A stretch of DNA of 64,000 nt. Source: Myxococcales bacterium (GTDB lineage: Bacteria; Myxococcota; Myxococcia; Myxococcales; JAJYLH01). Positions 51,617 through 60,426 of the stretch are shown here, piece by piece (position 1 is the first letter of the stretch; the number at the start of each line of letters is the position of its first letter). The translations under genes were made by a program, and so were the position numbers. The notes under the pieces were generated by a model. The model saw nothing but the letters and a program-made list of their open reading frames with translations, made no database searches and was not told the origin of the DNA. The stretch is from positions 80,452 to 144,451 of the forward strand of contig JAJYLH010000001.1 in NCBI GenBank assembly GCA_021787845.1. The letters are read 5' to 3'.

Positions 51617-53185
51617 CTAGTGCATCATCATGTTCGCTTCTTTCGTCCACTCCCGGGCGAGGGCTGGCTGGCGCGCGCGCTTGTACCTCGCCGCCACCTC
51701 GGCGATGAACGCGGCCACCGTCTCTTTCGAGGCCTTCAGCTCCTTGTAGTACTTGAGCGCCTTGCCGAAGCTGTCGAGCGCGTCGCCCGAGTGCGGGTCC
51801 AAGTCGAGATAGATGAGGCCCATCTGCCGGTAGACTTCGGGGTAGGCGTCGCGGATGGCCACTGCCTTCTCGAACGCCTTCTGCGCCTGTGTGTAGAGCT
51901 TGAGCCGCTGCTTGACGCGACTGAGCTTGAGCGCCTGCCGCTGGAGCGTGTAGCCCTCTTTGTACCAGGCGACCGGGTTCACGTCGCTGAGCTTCGTCGC
52001 GGCGGTGTAGGCCGAAAGCGCCTGGTCGACGTCCCCGGTCGCGGCGAAGTAGTCGCCCAGCGCCACCTGGTAGGCGTCGTCCTTCTTCGCGCGGTACCCG
52101 TCGATGAGCGTCTTGCCGTCGGAGGTGTCGCCCGCCTCCGCCAGCGCCAGCGCGCCCTGGAAGTAGAACCGGGCGATGGCGCCGTTCGCGTGAATCGCGT
52201 CCTGGAACGCCTGGAGCGCTCCCGCCTTCTTCTCCATCGCGAGCGCGAGCCCGAGGTCGTAATGCGCGTACGCCCGCTCGGGGTCGCTCGCCACCTCCGC
52301 CTGAATCGCCTGGCGCGCCGCCGCTTCCGCGTCGACCGCGTTCCCGGCGGCGAGCAGCGCCTCGCTCTTGGCCGCGAGCGCCCGCGCCTTCATCACCGGC
52401 GGCAGCTCGTCCGGTCCCTTCGCGAGCAGGTCGTCGATGCGGTTCATCGCGTCGTCCACCCGCTGGTTCTGCGCGACGTCCGCGCGCGCCTTGCCGATCA
52501 GGCTGCGCAGGTGGATGGGGTTCGAGTCGAGCGCCCGCTGGTAGGCGGTGGACGCGTCGGCGAAGTCGCCCATGTCGTAGAGGGCATCGCCGTAGAGCCC
52601 GTAGTAGCGCGCACCCCGGTAGGCGCGGTCGGCGGCCTGCTTGTAGTCGTTGCGCGCGTCCTCCAGCTTCCCTTCGGTCGCGTGGACCAGACCCAGCGCG
52701 GCGACCACCTCCGCCGGGGCGACTCCCTTCTTCGTCAGGTCGGTCATCTTCGCTTCGATCGGCGCGGCATGGCCCTGGGCGACCCCGACGAGCGCGTCGG
52801 CGAGGAACTGCTCGCGCGTGTTGAGCTCCGCCTTGTCCGCCCGCCGGTCGAGGTCGACCGCGAGCTTCTCGTAGGAGTCGACACCGTACTCGGTCCACAG
52901 GACCGCTGCCGCCTCCGCTCCGGCGCCGAGGGCGTACGGGTCGTCCGAACGGATCGCGAGCGACTTCTGGAGCAGCTTCATCGCTGCCACGTACTGCGGC
53001 GGGTTGTCGCTCAGGATCAGGTCCTTCGCCTGCTTGTCGAAGGAGTCGATCACCCTCGAGTTCGCCACGTACTTGTGGTAGGCGGCGAACAAGCCGAGCA
53101 GCACCACCGCCGCGATGGCGAGGTTGCGTAACGCCCGCAGAGCGTCCTTGAGCGGGCTCTTGGGGCTCTCTTCCGGGTTGCTCAT
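51617..53185 (-). CDS. Membrane-anchored TPR protein
   Basis: The 522-residue protein has one N-terminal membrane helix (LRNLAIAAVVLLGLFAAYHK) and a large periplasmic part with about ten tetratricopeptide repeats, for example YYGLYGDALYDMGDFADAST, AYAHYDLGLALAMEKK and VYRQMGLIYLDLDPHSGDAL. It ends in KEANMMMH. Such proteins scaffold envelope assemblies in Myxococcota. The start was chosen at the ATG just before the acidic N-terminus; the longer upstream frame is non-coding. No partner can be named. Confidence 0.82.
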   Translation of the reverse strand: MSNPEESPKSPLKDALRALRNLAIAAVVLLGLFAAYHKYVANSRVIDSFDKQAKDLILSDNPPQYVAAMKLLQKSLAIRSDDPYALGAGAEAAAVLWTEYGVDSYEKLAVDLDRRADKAELNTREQFLADALVGVAQGHAAPIEAKMTDLTKKGVAPAEVVAALGLVHATEGKLEDARNDYKQAADRAYRGARYYGLYGDALYDMGDFADASTAYQRALDSNPIHLRSLIGKARADVAQNQRVDDAMNRIDDLLAKGPDELPPVMKARALAAKSEALLAAGNAVDAEAAARQAIQAEVASDPERAYAHYDLGLALAMEKKAGALQAFQDAIHANGAIARFYFQGALALAEAGDTSDGKTLIDGYRAKKDDAYQVALGDYFAATGDVDQALSAYTAATKLSDVNPVAWYKEGYTLQRQALKLSRVKQRLKLYTQAQKAFEKAVAIRDAYPEVYRQMGLIYLDLDPHSGDALDSFGKALKYYKELKASKETVAAFIAEVAARYKRARQPALAREWTKEANMMMH

Positions 53186-53435
53186 GCGCTCTCCCGCGGG
53201 GATCTCGAAGGGGCGGTCAGGGGTTCGAAAAAGCCGCTCGCCCCAGGAAAAAAAGACGTGCGTGCATAGCAGCCTCGCCGCTCGGGTGTCAACGATGCCG
53301 TCGGCCGGCTCGCATCGATGAGCGCGCGGGCGCTGGCGCGCATGGCCCCTTCGGCCGAGCCCCTTGCCGGCGGGCGACAGCCGGTGCCACCCTGGGTGCC
53401 AGGGAGCGCGAAAAAGGCGCGCGGGAGAAACTGGG

Positions 53436-54038
53436 ATGCGGTGGACAGCAGGCGTGCTGCTCGTCGTCTCTCTGGCGCCCGTGGCGATGGCTCGCCCGCG
53501 TGCTCGACGGGCAGCCGGTCCGGCCGCGCCTTCGACCGCCGCGGCGGCAGCGCAGCCGGCCACGTCCCCGGCGGGCGGCGTGCGCATCGTGCCGGTCCAG
53601 GACAAACCCGGCTGGATCATCGTCGAGGTCCCGGGCGGCTTCTACCGCTATCGGGCCCCGACCGGCGCGGCGCCGAGCCAGGCGGGAACGCTGTCGATCC
53701 TTTCTAGCGCTGCCGCCCAGAGCTTGCGGCCCCGCCAACCGCCAGCGCCGCCGGCATCCGTGGTCCCGGCGCCCAGGCCCGTCGCGCCCCGTCCGGCCTG
53801 CGAGCGCCAGCGCGGTCTCTTGAACCAGCGGCTCTGGGAGCTGCGCGGCATCGATGTCGATCCCGCGAGCGCGAACCTCCTCTCCAGGGCAGAGGTACCG
53901 CTCTCGCCCTCCGCTTGGGGTTTCGTCCAGGGCTACGGCCCGGGGCTCGCCTCGGACCTGCCGAACGCGGTCAGCGCCGACATGATCGCCCGCGACCGCT
54001 TGCGCGCGCTCGCGGCCTGCCTGCAAGGGGACCGCTAG
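53436..54038 (+). CDS. Secreted hypothetical protein, proline/alanine-rich
   Basis: The 200-residue protein has a signal peptide (MRWTAGVLLVVSLAPVAMA), a P/A-rich stretch, a short beta motif (GWIIVEVPGGFYRYRAP), a second P/A-rich linker and a C-terminal helical part with LLNQRLWELRGIDVDPASAN and a cysteine near each end of that part (PACERQRG, AACLQG). I do not recognise the family. It precedes the L,D-transpeptidase gene by 52 bases on the same strand, which suggests a cell-envelope job. Confidence 0.65.
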   Translation: MRWTAGVLLVVSLAPVAMARPRARRAAGPAAPSTAAAAAQPATSPAGGVRIVPVQDKPGWIIVEVPGGFYRYRAPTGAAPSQAGTLSILSSAAAQSLRPRQPPAPPASVVPAPRPVAPRPACERQRGLLNQRLWELRGIDVDPASANLLSRAEVPLSPSAWGFVQGYGPGLASDLPNAVSADMIARDRLRALAACLQGDR

Positions 54039-54090
54039 ACGAAAGGCTTTTCGCGGCTGGCGGCCGGCAAAGGCGTATCCTCATGTCGCG

Positions 54091-54651
54091 ATGCGCGCGA
54101 GCCCGACGCTGGGAGCCTTCCTGGTCGGCTTGATGGTCGCCGCCTCCCCGCGCGCGGGCGCGCGAGAGTGCCCGCCGCGCGGCGTGCTCCTCGTCGTGCG
54201 CGCCGGTCCGCACCGGCTCTACGAGTGCGACGGCGGGAAGATGGTGGCGACCTTTCGCGTCGCGCTAGGCAGCGGCGGTGTCGGTAAGCGCGCGAGAGGC
54301 GACGCCAAGACGCCGCTCGGGACCTACCGCCTCGGCTCGCCGAGGCCGTCGGCGTCCTTCCACGTCTTCATCCCCATCGGCTACCCGACGGCGGCGCAGC
54401 GGCGGCGCGGGTTCACCGGCGCCGCGGTGGGCGTTCACGGGCCGGCGCGCGCCTTTCGCTGGGCGGGCGAAGCGAACGTGCTGGTCGACTGGACGCTCGG
54501 GTGCATCGCGGTGAAGAGCGACCACGCCATCGACGCGATCGCGCGCTGGGTCCGGACCCGGCACGTGACCACGATCGCGATCGATCCGGTCACCAGGGAA
54601 TCGGCGGCGGGTTCGTCCCGGGCACACACGCGTACTTCGAGAAGTCGGTGA
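54091..54651 (+). CDS. L,D-transpeptidase (YkuD) family protein
   Basis: The 186-residue protein has a signal peptide (GAFLVGLMVAASPRAGA) and a YkuD-type domain: an early strand pair LLVVRAGPHRLYECDGG, the KTPLGTYRLGSP segment, VGVHGP and the catalytic-cysteine motif WTLGCIAV, a variant of SHGC. It would cross-link peptidoglycan or attach proteins in the periplasm. The serine/threonine-His part of the SHGCI motif is altered, so activity is less certain. Its 3' 62 bases overlap the convergent SDR gene. Confidence 0.8.
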   Translation: MRASPTLGAFLVGLMVAASPRAGARECPPRGVLLVVRAGPHRLYECDGGKMVATFRVALGSGGVGKRARGDAKTPLGTYRLGSPRPSASFHVFIPIGYPTAAQRRRGFTGAAVGVHGPARAFRWAGEANVLVDWTLGCIAVKSDHAIDAIARWVRTRHVTTIAIDPVTRESAAGSSRAHTRTSRSR

Positions 54652-55399
54652 CCCCCACTTCCCGCAGGACCTCCTCGTCGAGCAGCGCCCGGCCGGAGAA
54701 ACGCTGAGGGTCGCTCTCGACGATGGCCACCGTCGCGTCGGCGAGGATGTCCGGCTTGCGCCACACCTCCGGCCCGCCGAGCCCGCCGTTCTTCGACGCG
54801 TACGACTCGATGATCGTCACCGGCCAGAGGGAAGCGACACCGATGCCGTTCCCCGCTTGCTCTTCCGCCAGGCCGTGGGTCAACAGGGTCATCCCGAACT
54901 TGGAAATCAGATAGGCGATCTTGTGCGCGGCCTGGTCGGGCTTGAGCGGCGGCGACATGTTGACGATGTGCCCGCGGCCGGCCTTCTGCATGTACGGCAG
55001 GCACGCCTGGGCGGCGAAGAACGGCGCCTTCGCGTTGATGCTCATCACGAGGTCCCACTTCTTCTCCGGCGTGTCGGCGATGTCCGTCCACCAGAACGCG
55101 CCCGCGTTGTTGACCAGGACGTCGATGCCGCCGAGCGCCTGAGCTCCCTCCTCCACCGCGCGAAAAATCTGATCGACGAACCGCACGTCGCACTTGACCG
55201 CGTGCGCTCTCCGGCCCATCGCCTCGATTTCCCGCTCCACCTCTCGCAGCGTCCCCGGCAGCCGGGGGTCGGTCTCGTCGAGCGACTTCGACGCGAGGAC
55301 CAGGTCCGCTCCCGCTCTCGCCAGCGCCAGCGCGCAGGCCTTCCCCACGCCTCGCGACGCGCCCGTCACCAGCGCCACCCGCCCGTCGAGCTTGCCCAT
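54590..55399 (-). CDS. Short-chain dehydrogenase/reductase (HSDL2-like)
   Basis: The 269-residue protein has the SDR cofactor motif VTGASRGVGKACALALA, LVNNAGAFW, and YLISK (catalytic Tyr and Lys). The catalytic serine region reads HIVNMSPPL, and the C-terminal SLWPVTIIESYA matches hydroxysteroid-dehydrogenase-like 2 proteins. The basic residue near position 38 (ASKSLDET) suggests NADP(H). The substrate is unknown. Its end overlaps the transpeptidase gene on the other strand by 62 bases. Confidence 0.88.
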   Translation of the reverse strand: MGKLDGRVALVTGASRGVGKACALALARAGADLVLASKSLDETDPRLPGTLREVEREIEAMGRRAHAVKCDVRFVDQIFRAVEEGAQALGGIDVLVNNAGAFWWTDIADTPEKKWDLVMSINAKAPFFAAQACLPYMQKAGRGHIVNMSPPLKPDQAAHKIAYLISKFGMTLLTHGLAEEQAGNGIGVASLWPVTIIESYASKNGGLGGPEVWRKPDILADATVAIVESDPQRFSGRALLDEEVLREVGVTDFSKYACVPGTNPPPIPW

Positions 55400-55450
55400 G
55401 TCCGCCTCGGTCCCGAGGTGCGAGGTGATGTGTCTGAATAGAAGCTCTAC

Positions 55451-56833
55451 TCAGGGGATTCCGTATTCCTTCAGCTTGTAGAGCAGCGCCCGCGCGCTGA
55501 TGCCGAGCAGCTCCGCCGCCCGAGTGCGGTTGCCCTTGCTCCGGTCGAGGGCCTTGCTGATCAGCTCCAACTCGAGCGCGCGAAACGCCCGCTTGATGGA
55601 GAGGTCGTCCACCTCGACCGGCGGCTCCGCTGGCGCGGGCTCGCTGACCGGCGGCGGTGCCGGTTCGAGCAAGCGCTCGGGGAGATCGACGACGTCGATT
55701 ACCGGCCCGTCCGCGAGCACCATCGCCCGTTCGACCGCATTCTCCAGCTCGCGCACGTTCCCCGGCCACGCGTGCGCCTCGAGCTGGTGCAGCGCGTCGG
55801 CCGTGAACCCCCGCACCCGGGTGCCGAGCTTCTCGTTGTAGCGGGCGACGAAGTGGTCGACCAGGAGCGGGATGTCCTCCGGCCGCTCGCGCAGGCTCGG
55901 CAGCCGAACCTGGAGGACGTTCAAGCGGTAGTAGAGGTCCTCGCGAAAGCGGCCGGCCTTCACCTCCTCGGGGAGGTTGCGCACCGTCGCCGCGATCACC
56001 CGCACGTCGATCTTGATCGACCGCGAGTCGCCCACCCGCCGGACCTCGTCCTCCTGCAACACCCGCAGGAGCTTGACCTGCAGCGCTGCCGGCACCTCGC
56101 CGATTTCGTCGAGGAACAACGTCCCGCCGTCCGCCTCCTCGAACAGCCCCTTGCGGCTCTGGTGCGCGTCGGTGAAGGCCCCGCGGACGTGGCCGAACAG
56201 CTCGCTCTCCATCAACTGCTCGGGAATGGCACCGCAGTTGACCGCCAGGAACGGTCCCTCCCTCCTCGGGCCCAGCTCGTGCAGCGCCCGCGCGATGAGC
56301 TCCTTTCCGGTACCGCTCTCGCCGAGCACCAGCGTCGTCGTCTTCACCTCGGCGATGCGGCGCACCAGCTTCATCACGTTCTTCAGCGCCGCCGACTCGC
56401 CGATGATGCCCGCCACGCCCTCCTGCCGCCGCTCCGCCTTCAGCCGCCGGTTCTCCTCCACCAGCCGCTCGCGCTCCTCCGCCTTCTTCAGGACCAGCAC
56501 CACCTCCTCGGCCTGGAACGGCTTGGAGATGAAGTCGTAGGCGCCCGCCTTCATCGCCTCCAACGCGGTGTCGAGACTTCCGTACGCGCTCATCACGATC
56601 ACCATCGACCGGGGCGAGCGGCGCTGGACCTCGGCGAGTAGCTCGAGACCGCTCATGCTCGGCATCCGGACGTCGGTCAGGACCAGGTCCGGCTCGTCCT
56701 TCTCGATTTCCTGGAGCGCTTCCGGCGCGCTCGCGGCGCAGCGCACGTCGTAGCCCGCTCTCTGGAGGATGGCGGAAAGGATGTGGCGCATCGGCTCTTC
56801 GTCGTCGACCACCAGGATGCGCTTGAACGCCAT
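55451..56833 (-). CDS. pilR: NtrC-family response regulator, PilR-like
   Basis: The 460-residue protein has a receiver domain with Asp54 as phosphoacceptor (LVLTDVRMPSMSG), a sigma54 AAA+ domain with Walker A GESGTGKE and Walker B FLDEIGE, and a C-terminal Fis HTH (NRTRAAELLGISARALLYKL). The sigma54 loop reads GAFTDA. Its location 770 bases downstream of a pil histidine kinase and near pilD and a sigma54 promoter for pilA supports a PilR role. It is separated from the kinase by a gene remnant on the other strand and a repeat. Confidence 0.88.
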   Translation of the reverse strand: MAFKRILVVDDEEPMRHILSAILQRAGYDVRCAASAPEALQEIEKDEPDLVLTDVRMPSMSGLELLAEVQRRSPRSMVIVMSAYGSLDTALEAMKAGAYDFISKPFQAEEVVLVLKKAEERERLVEENRRLKAERRQEGVAGIIGESAALKNVMKLVRRIAEVKTTTLVLGESGTGKELIARALHELGPRREGPFLAVNCGAIPEQLMESELFGHVRGAFTDAHQSRKGLFEEADGGTLFLDEIGEVPAALQVKLLRVLQEDEVRRVGDSRSIKIDVRVIAATVRNLPEEVKAGRFREDLYYRLNVLQVRLPSLRERPEDIPLLVDHFVARYNEKLGTRVRGFTADALHQLEAHAWPGNVRELENAVERAMVLADGPVIDVVDLPERLLEPAPPPVSEPAPAEPPVEVDDLSIKRAFRALELELISKALDRSKGNRTRAAELLGISARALLYKLKEYGIP

Positions 56834-56951
56834 GCGTGTTCTCTCCCGGCCTCGGATTCTACGCGGGCGACCGTGAAGAGCGCCCGGCTTCGCATCCGCC
56901 CGCGCGGCCAGCCCCGGGTCGCGTCAGGCGCCTTTAGTACCATCGCTCCCG

Positions 56952-57349
56952 GTGCCTCCCGTCGCTCCGCCCGCGCGTCGTCGAGCGTTGCGCCTGGTCG
57001 TCCTCGCCTGCGTGCTCGTCGGAGCCGTTCGCCTCGTCGGGTTTTCCGCTCCCGATTTCGCGGTCGACGACGCCTGGATTTCGTTTCGCATCGCTCGAAA
57101 CCTGCTCGAGCACGGCATCCTCTCGTTCAACGTCCACGGCGCGCCGGTCGAGGGGATGACGAACCTGCTGTGGACCCTCCTGTCCACGACATGGATTCGC
57201 CTCCTGCCTTCTCGCTCCACGTCGTCGGCGACCAGTATCTGCTCGTGTTCGTCCGCGACGGGCTCGACCTGCCGGCGCGCGCCTTCGGTCCGACGCCGAG
57301 ACGCGCGCTGTCCTCGCTCACCGTCGAACGGGCGATCGATGCGAGGTGA
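56952..57349 (+). pseudogene. Remnant of a membrane glycosyltransferase
   Basis: The 5' piece encodes a first membrane helix and [20 protein letters not shown], then [20 protein letters not shown], the DDA-FISFRYA...VEGYTN pattern of large membrane mannosyltransferase-like proteins. After about 57185 the similarity jumps frame to a C-terminal-like piece ([18 protein letters not shown]). Several hundred residues of the middle are missing, so this is a deletion remnant. It lies between the pilS- and pilR-like genes, on the opposite strand. Confidence 0.6.
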
Positions 57350-57463
57350 CGGCGCCGGCGCCGGCTGGTTCCAGGCGTGCCAATCCGGTCGACACACTTG
57401 GCGCCGGACACGCCAGGGTTCGGATTGGTGGCCGGAATAGGATGACCTCGACAAGTCATGCTG

Positions 57464-57565
57464 CCCTGGACCGCTCACCCTGAGCCTTCCGGCAAGCTCA
57501 GGATGACCTTCGTCGAACGGCGAGCGGTCCAGGGTGTTCCCGCCCATCCTTCGACGGCAGGATGA
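57464..57565. repeat. Dispersed hairpin repeat between pilS and the remnant
   Basis: The outer arms CCCTGGACCGCTC (57464-57476) and GAGCGGTCCAGGG (57522-57534) are perfect inverses. The inner arms are CCTGAGC and GCTCAGG. The string through GTGTTCCCGCCCATCCTTCG closely matches 26944-27030 upstream of dsrA. Confidence 0.82.
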
Positions 57566-57598
57566 GCGCGGACGAGAAAGCGCTCGAAGATGTTCAGA

Positions 57599-59023
57599 CT
57601 ATTTTTTTCCAGCACCTTGGCCCGGCGCGGTGCCGTCCTTCTCGTGATTCGTGGGTGCCCGCTGGAACCGCAGCGTGAAGCGCGCACCGCCTTCCGGCAC
57701 GTTTTCCGCGCGAATCGAGCCACCGAACGACTCCATCAGCCGATGACAGATGGCGAGCCCGAGCCCCGTTCCCTCTCCCGGCGACTTGGTGGTGAAGAAC
57801 GGATCGAACAGGCGCGGCAGGTCGTCATCGCGGATTCCGGGACCGCTGTCGCTCACCGATAGCTCGACCTCGGCCCCGACCGCGCCCGCGCCCGTGACGC
57901 GCGCGCTGGCGTCGATGCGCGCCCGCCCCTCGCCCCCGCACGCGTCGGCCGCGTTCAGCAGGAGGTTCACCAGCACCTGCGTCGCCCCGTGCCGCTCGGC
58001 GAGCACCGCCGGCAGGTCCGCCGGGACGCCGAGGGCGAGGCGCATCCGTCCGAAGCGGGGCTGCGGCTCGACGAGACGGCAGGCGCTCTCCACGACCTCG
58101 GCGAGACTGGTCGGACCGACCCGGGGCGGTCGGGGCCGCGCGAAATCGAGAAGGTCGCGGACGATGCGGTCGATGCGGCCCGTCTCCCGCTCGATGCGCT
58201 CCAGGTAGCCCTGCTGCTCCGCTGCCGGTTGGCCTTTCATCAGCCCGAGGTAGCCGAGAATCGCCGCCACCGGGTTCCCGATTTCGTGCGCCACCCCCGC
58301 CGCGAGCCGCCCGACCGTCGCGAGCTTCTCCGAGCGCACGAGACCTTCCCGGGTCTCGACGAGCTCGTCGTTCGCGCGCTTGAGCTCGGCGATGGTGGCG
58401 ATGCTCCGAAGCTTGTCCTCGCGGATGCGCTCGGCCATCCGGCGCGCGGTTCCGCCCACCCGGCCGAGCTCGTCGCCCGACTGCGCGAGGAGAAACGGCG
58501 ATTCGAGGTCGAGCCGTTCGACCTGTCCGAGAGCCTGGTCGAGCTCCTTGAGCCGGCGAACGAACCCGCGCTCGAACAAGAGCAGGCCGAGCAGGACCAC
58601 GAGCATCGATTCCGCCGCGAGCGCGCCGAGCAGCCGCGCCTCGTCCGCGCGCAGGGTGCGGTCGCGACGATCGGGAATCGACAGGCTCAGGACGCGGCCG
58701 TGGATCAGCCGGTCGACGCGCCAGGCGACCGGTCCGTTCTTCGTTTCCGCGAGGCGAGGGCGCTCGCAGGAGGAACCGAAAGCGAGCCTCGCTCCGAGCC
58801 CGGCGCGGGAAGCCTCGGCGAGCGTCGAGCGCACGCAGGTCTCGTCGCCGCAGGCCGCGAGCTGGGCGGCGACCAGGTCCGCCGCCAGGTTCGCGCGGTC
58901 TTCTCCCGCTCGCCGCCTGGCCGAGCGCTCGAAAGCGATCGAGGTCAGGGCGATGAGGCCGAAGGCGAACACCACCGCCGCCAGGAGGTTCGCGACGACC
59001 CGCGCCCTGAGCCCGATGCGCAC
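57599..59023 (-). CDS. pilS: Sensor histidine kinase, PilS-like
   Basis: The 474-residue membrane kinase has two helices (about 10-30 and 135-155) enclosing a periplasmic sensor of about 105 residues with four cysteines, a HAMP-like linker, the HisKA motif VAHEIGNPVAAILGYL, and a HATPase domain with NLLLNAADA, DSGPGI and GTGLGLAI. It starts 14 bases after pilD. Position suggests it phosphorylates the NtrC-type regulator at 55451-56833. PilS usually has six helices, so it is an atypical sensor and the name is positional. Confidence 0.85.
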   Translation of the reverse strand: MRIGLRARVVANLLAAVVFAFGLIALTSIAFERSARRRAGEDRANLAADLVAAQLAACGDETCVRSTLAEASRAGLGARLAFGSSCERPRLAETKNGPVAWRVDRLIHGRVLSLSIPDRRDRTLRADEARLLGALAAESMLVVLLGLLLFERGFVRRLKELDQALGQVERLDLESPFLLAQSGDELGRVGGTARRMAERIREDKLRSIATIAELKRANDELVETREGLVRSEKLATVGRLAAGVAHEIGNPVAAILGYLGLMKGQPAAEQQGYLERIERETGRIDRIVRDLLDFARPRPPRVGPTSLAEVVESACRLVEPQPRFGRMRLALGVPADLPAVLAERHGATQVLVNLLLNAADACGGEGRARIDASARVTGAGAVGAEVELSVSDSGPGIRDDDLPRLFDPFFTTKSPGEGTGLGLAICHRLMESFGGSIRAENVPEGGARFTLRFQRAPTNHEKDGTAPGQGAGKK

Positions 59024-59037
59024 GAAAGAAGCCCTCG

Positions 59038-60012
59038 CTACGAGAAGAGCCGCACGAGGAGGCGATCGTACAGGTGGAAGAGCCAGCCGCCGACGAAGAG
59101 CTGCTCCATCGCCGCCAGCGCCAGGAAAGGTCCGAACGGCACCGCGTTCTTCGGCGGGACCCAGTCGTCCTCCTCGTCTTCCGCTTCCTCCGTGGCGGGC
59201 GTCCCCCCGGCGGGAGCGGTCTCGCCCACCGGTGCCGGTGCCGGTGCCAATGTCTCAGCGGGACCGCTGCCGATCTCCGGGACCGGCGTCCCCCCCTCGG
59301 CCGCCGGCGCGCTCGCCGGACGCTTCCCGGTTTCGCTCCGGCCGAGCAGGATGAGCGCGATGCCGACGAGAGCACCCTGGAGCGAGGCGAGCAGCACCAC
59401 CGGCAAGAGCGCCTTCCAGCCGAGGAACGCCCCGATCATCGCGAGGAGCCACCAGTCGCCCTGGCCCAACGCTTCCTTCTTGAACGCTTTCGCGCCAAGC
59501 CAGCCGACCAGCGCGAACGCCGCGAAACCGCCCACCGCGCCCAGGGCGCCGGCGAGGACGCGCTGGACCGCGGTCGCGGAGTCCGGGGCGAAGACGCGGG
59601 CCACGAGGCCCAAGACGATGCCGGGCCAGGTCAGCGCGTGCGGGATGAGCCAGTGGTCCAGGTCGATGTAGGTGACCGCGACGAGCAAGCTCACGAAGAG
59701 GAAGAGCGCTACCGCCCAGGGGCCGAACGGGTGCGCGCGCGCGAGGGCGAGGGCCAACAGGCCGGTCAGCAGCTCGACGGTCGGATAGCGGGCGGAAATC
59801 GGCTGGCGGCACCGGCGGCACCGCGCCCCGAGCCACAACCAGCTCAGGACCGGCACGTTGTCGTACCAGGCGATGGCACCGCCGCACTTCGGGCAGCGAG
59901 AGCGCGGCGCGACGATCGACTGCCCTTCGGGCACCCTGGCGATGACGACGTTCAGGAAGCTGCCGACGACGAGCCCGACAGCGAACGCGACGACCTCGTA
60001 GTAGAGCTGCAT
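59038..60012 (-). CDS. pilD: Type IV prepilin peptidase/N-methyltransferase
   Basis: The 324-residue membrane protease has the cytoplasmic zinc-type cysteines CPKC and CRRC (residues about 40-70) and the aspartyl-protease residues in YIDLDHWLIP and GQGDWWLLAMIG. The second motif is usually GxGDxKL, so the lysine is replaced by Trp here. A P/A/E-rich insert of about 60 residues precedes the last helix (about 230-290). It cleaves the leader of PilA and methylates the new N-terminus. It diverges from pilA. Confidence 0.92.
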   Translation of the reverse strand: MQLYYEVVAFAVGLVVGSFLNVVIARVPEGQSIVAPRSRCPKCGGAIAWYDNVPVLSWLWLGARCRRCRQPISARYPTVELLTGLLALALARAHPFGPWAVALFLFVSLLVAVTYIDLDHWLIPHALTWPGIVLGLVARVFAPDSATAVQRVLAGALGAVGGFAAFALVGWLGAKAFKKEALGQGDWWLLAMIGAFLGWKALLPVVLLASLQGALVGIALILLGRSETGKRPASAPAAEGGTPVPEIGSGPAETLAPAPAPVGETAPAGGTPATEEAEDEEDDWVPPKNAVPFGPFLALAAMEQLFVGGWLFHLYDRLLVRLFS

Positions 60013-60426
60013 GCCGACTGGGATCCGCCTTTCGAGCGCCGGTCCTCGGCCGGTGCGAGCTCTCGCCGGCCCCGTTCGCGCGCCTCACCAGAACGCCGGC
60101 GCTCCTCGCGCATAGCAGAATCATCCGGTCGGCGCCGCATTCCCGTCCGGTGAGGGGCCGCCTTGCGTCCGCCCGACCTGTGCTTACGAGTGCGCAAGAG
60201 ACCACATGGCGACCGAAAGACGGCGCGGGCGGTGACGTTTTTTGTCGGTCGGTCGGCCTCACTGCCGAGAAAACGCCTCCAGAAAGCAGGCGAGCCGTTC
60301 GGCACCCGGCGGCACGGATCGTGCTTTGAGACTCAGCATCGGCGAAGGAGCCCCGCCCCCGGACCGCTCCAACTCGCGCCGACCACCGCAAGCGTCGCGC
60401 GCCCCGAGGAGGCGCCGGAGGAGCAC
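60013..60426. other. Divergent pilD/pilA intergenic region
   Basis: This region of about 410 bases holds the predicted sigma54 promoter of pilA at 60310-60325 and a 5' untranslated leader of about 90 bases. No coding sequence is convincing; a run of six T lies at 60238-60243. Binding sites of the NtrC-type activator should lie upstream of 60300. Confidence 0.55.
60310..60325 (+). promoter_or_regulatory. Sigma54 promoter of pilA
   Basis: CGGCACG-GATC-GTGCT matches the TGGCACG-N4-TTGCW consensus, with GG and GC separated by exactly ten bases. Transcription would begin near 60336, about 90 bases before the pilA ATG. It fits the presence of a PilR-like activator in the locus. Confidence 0.78.
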
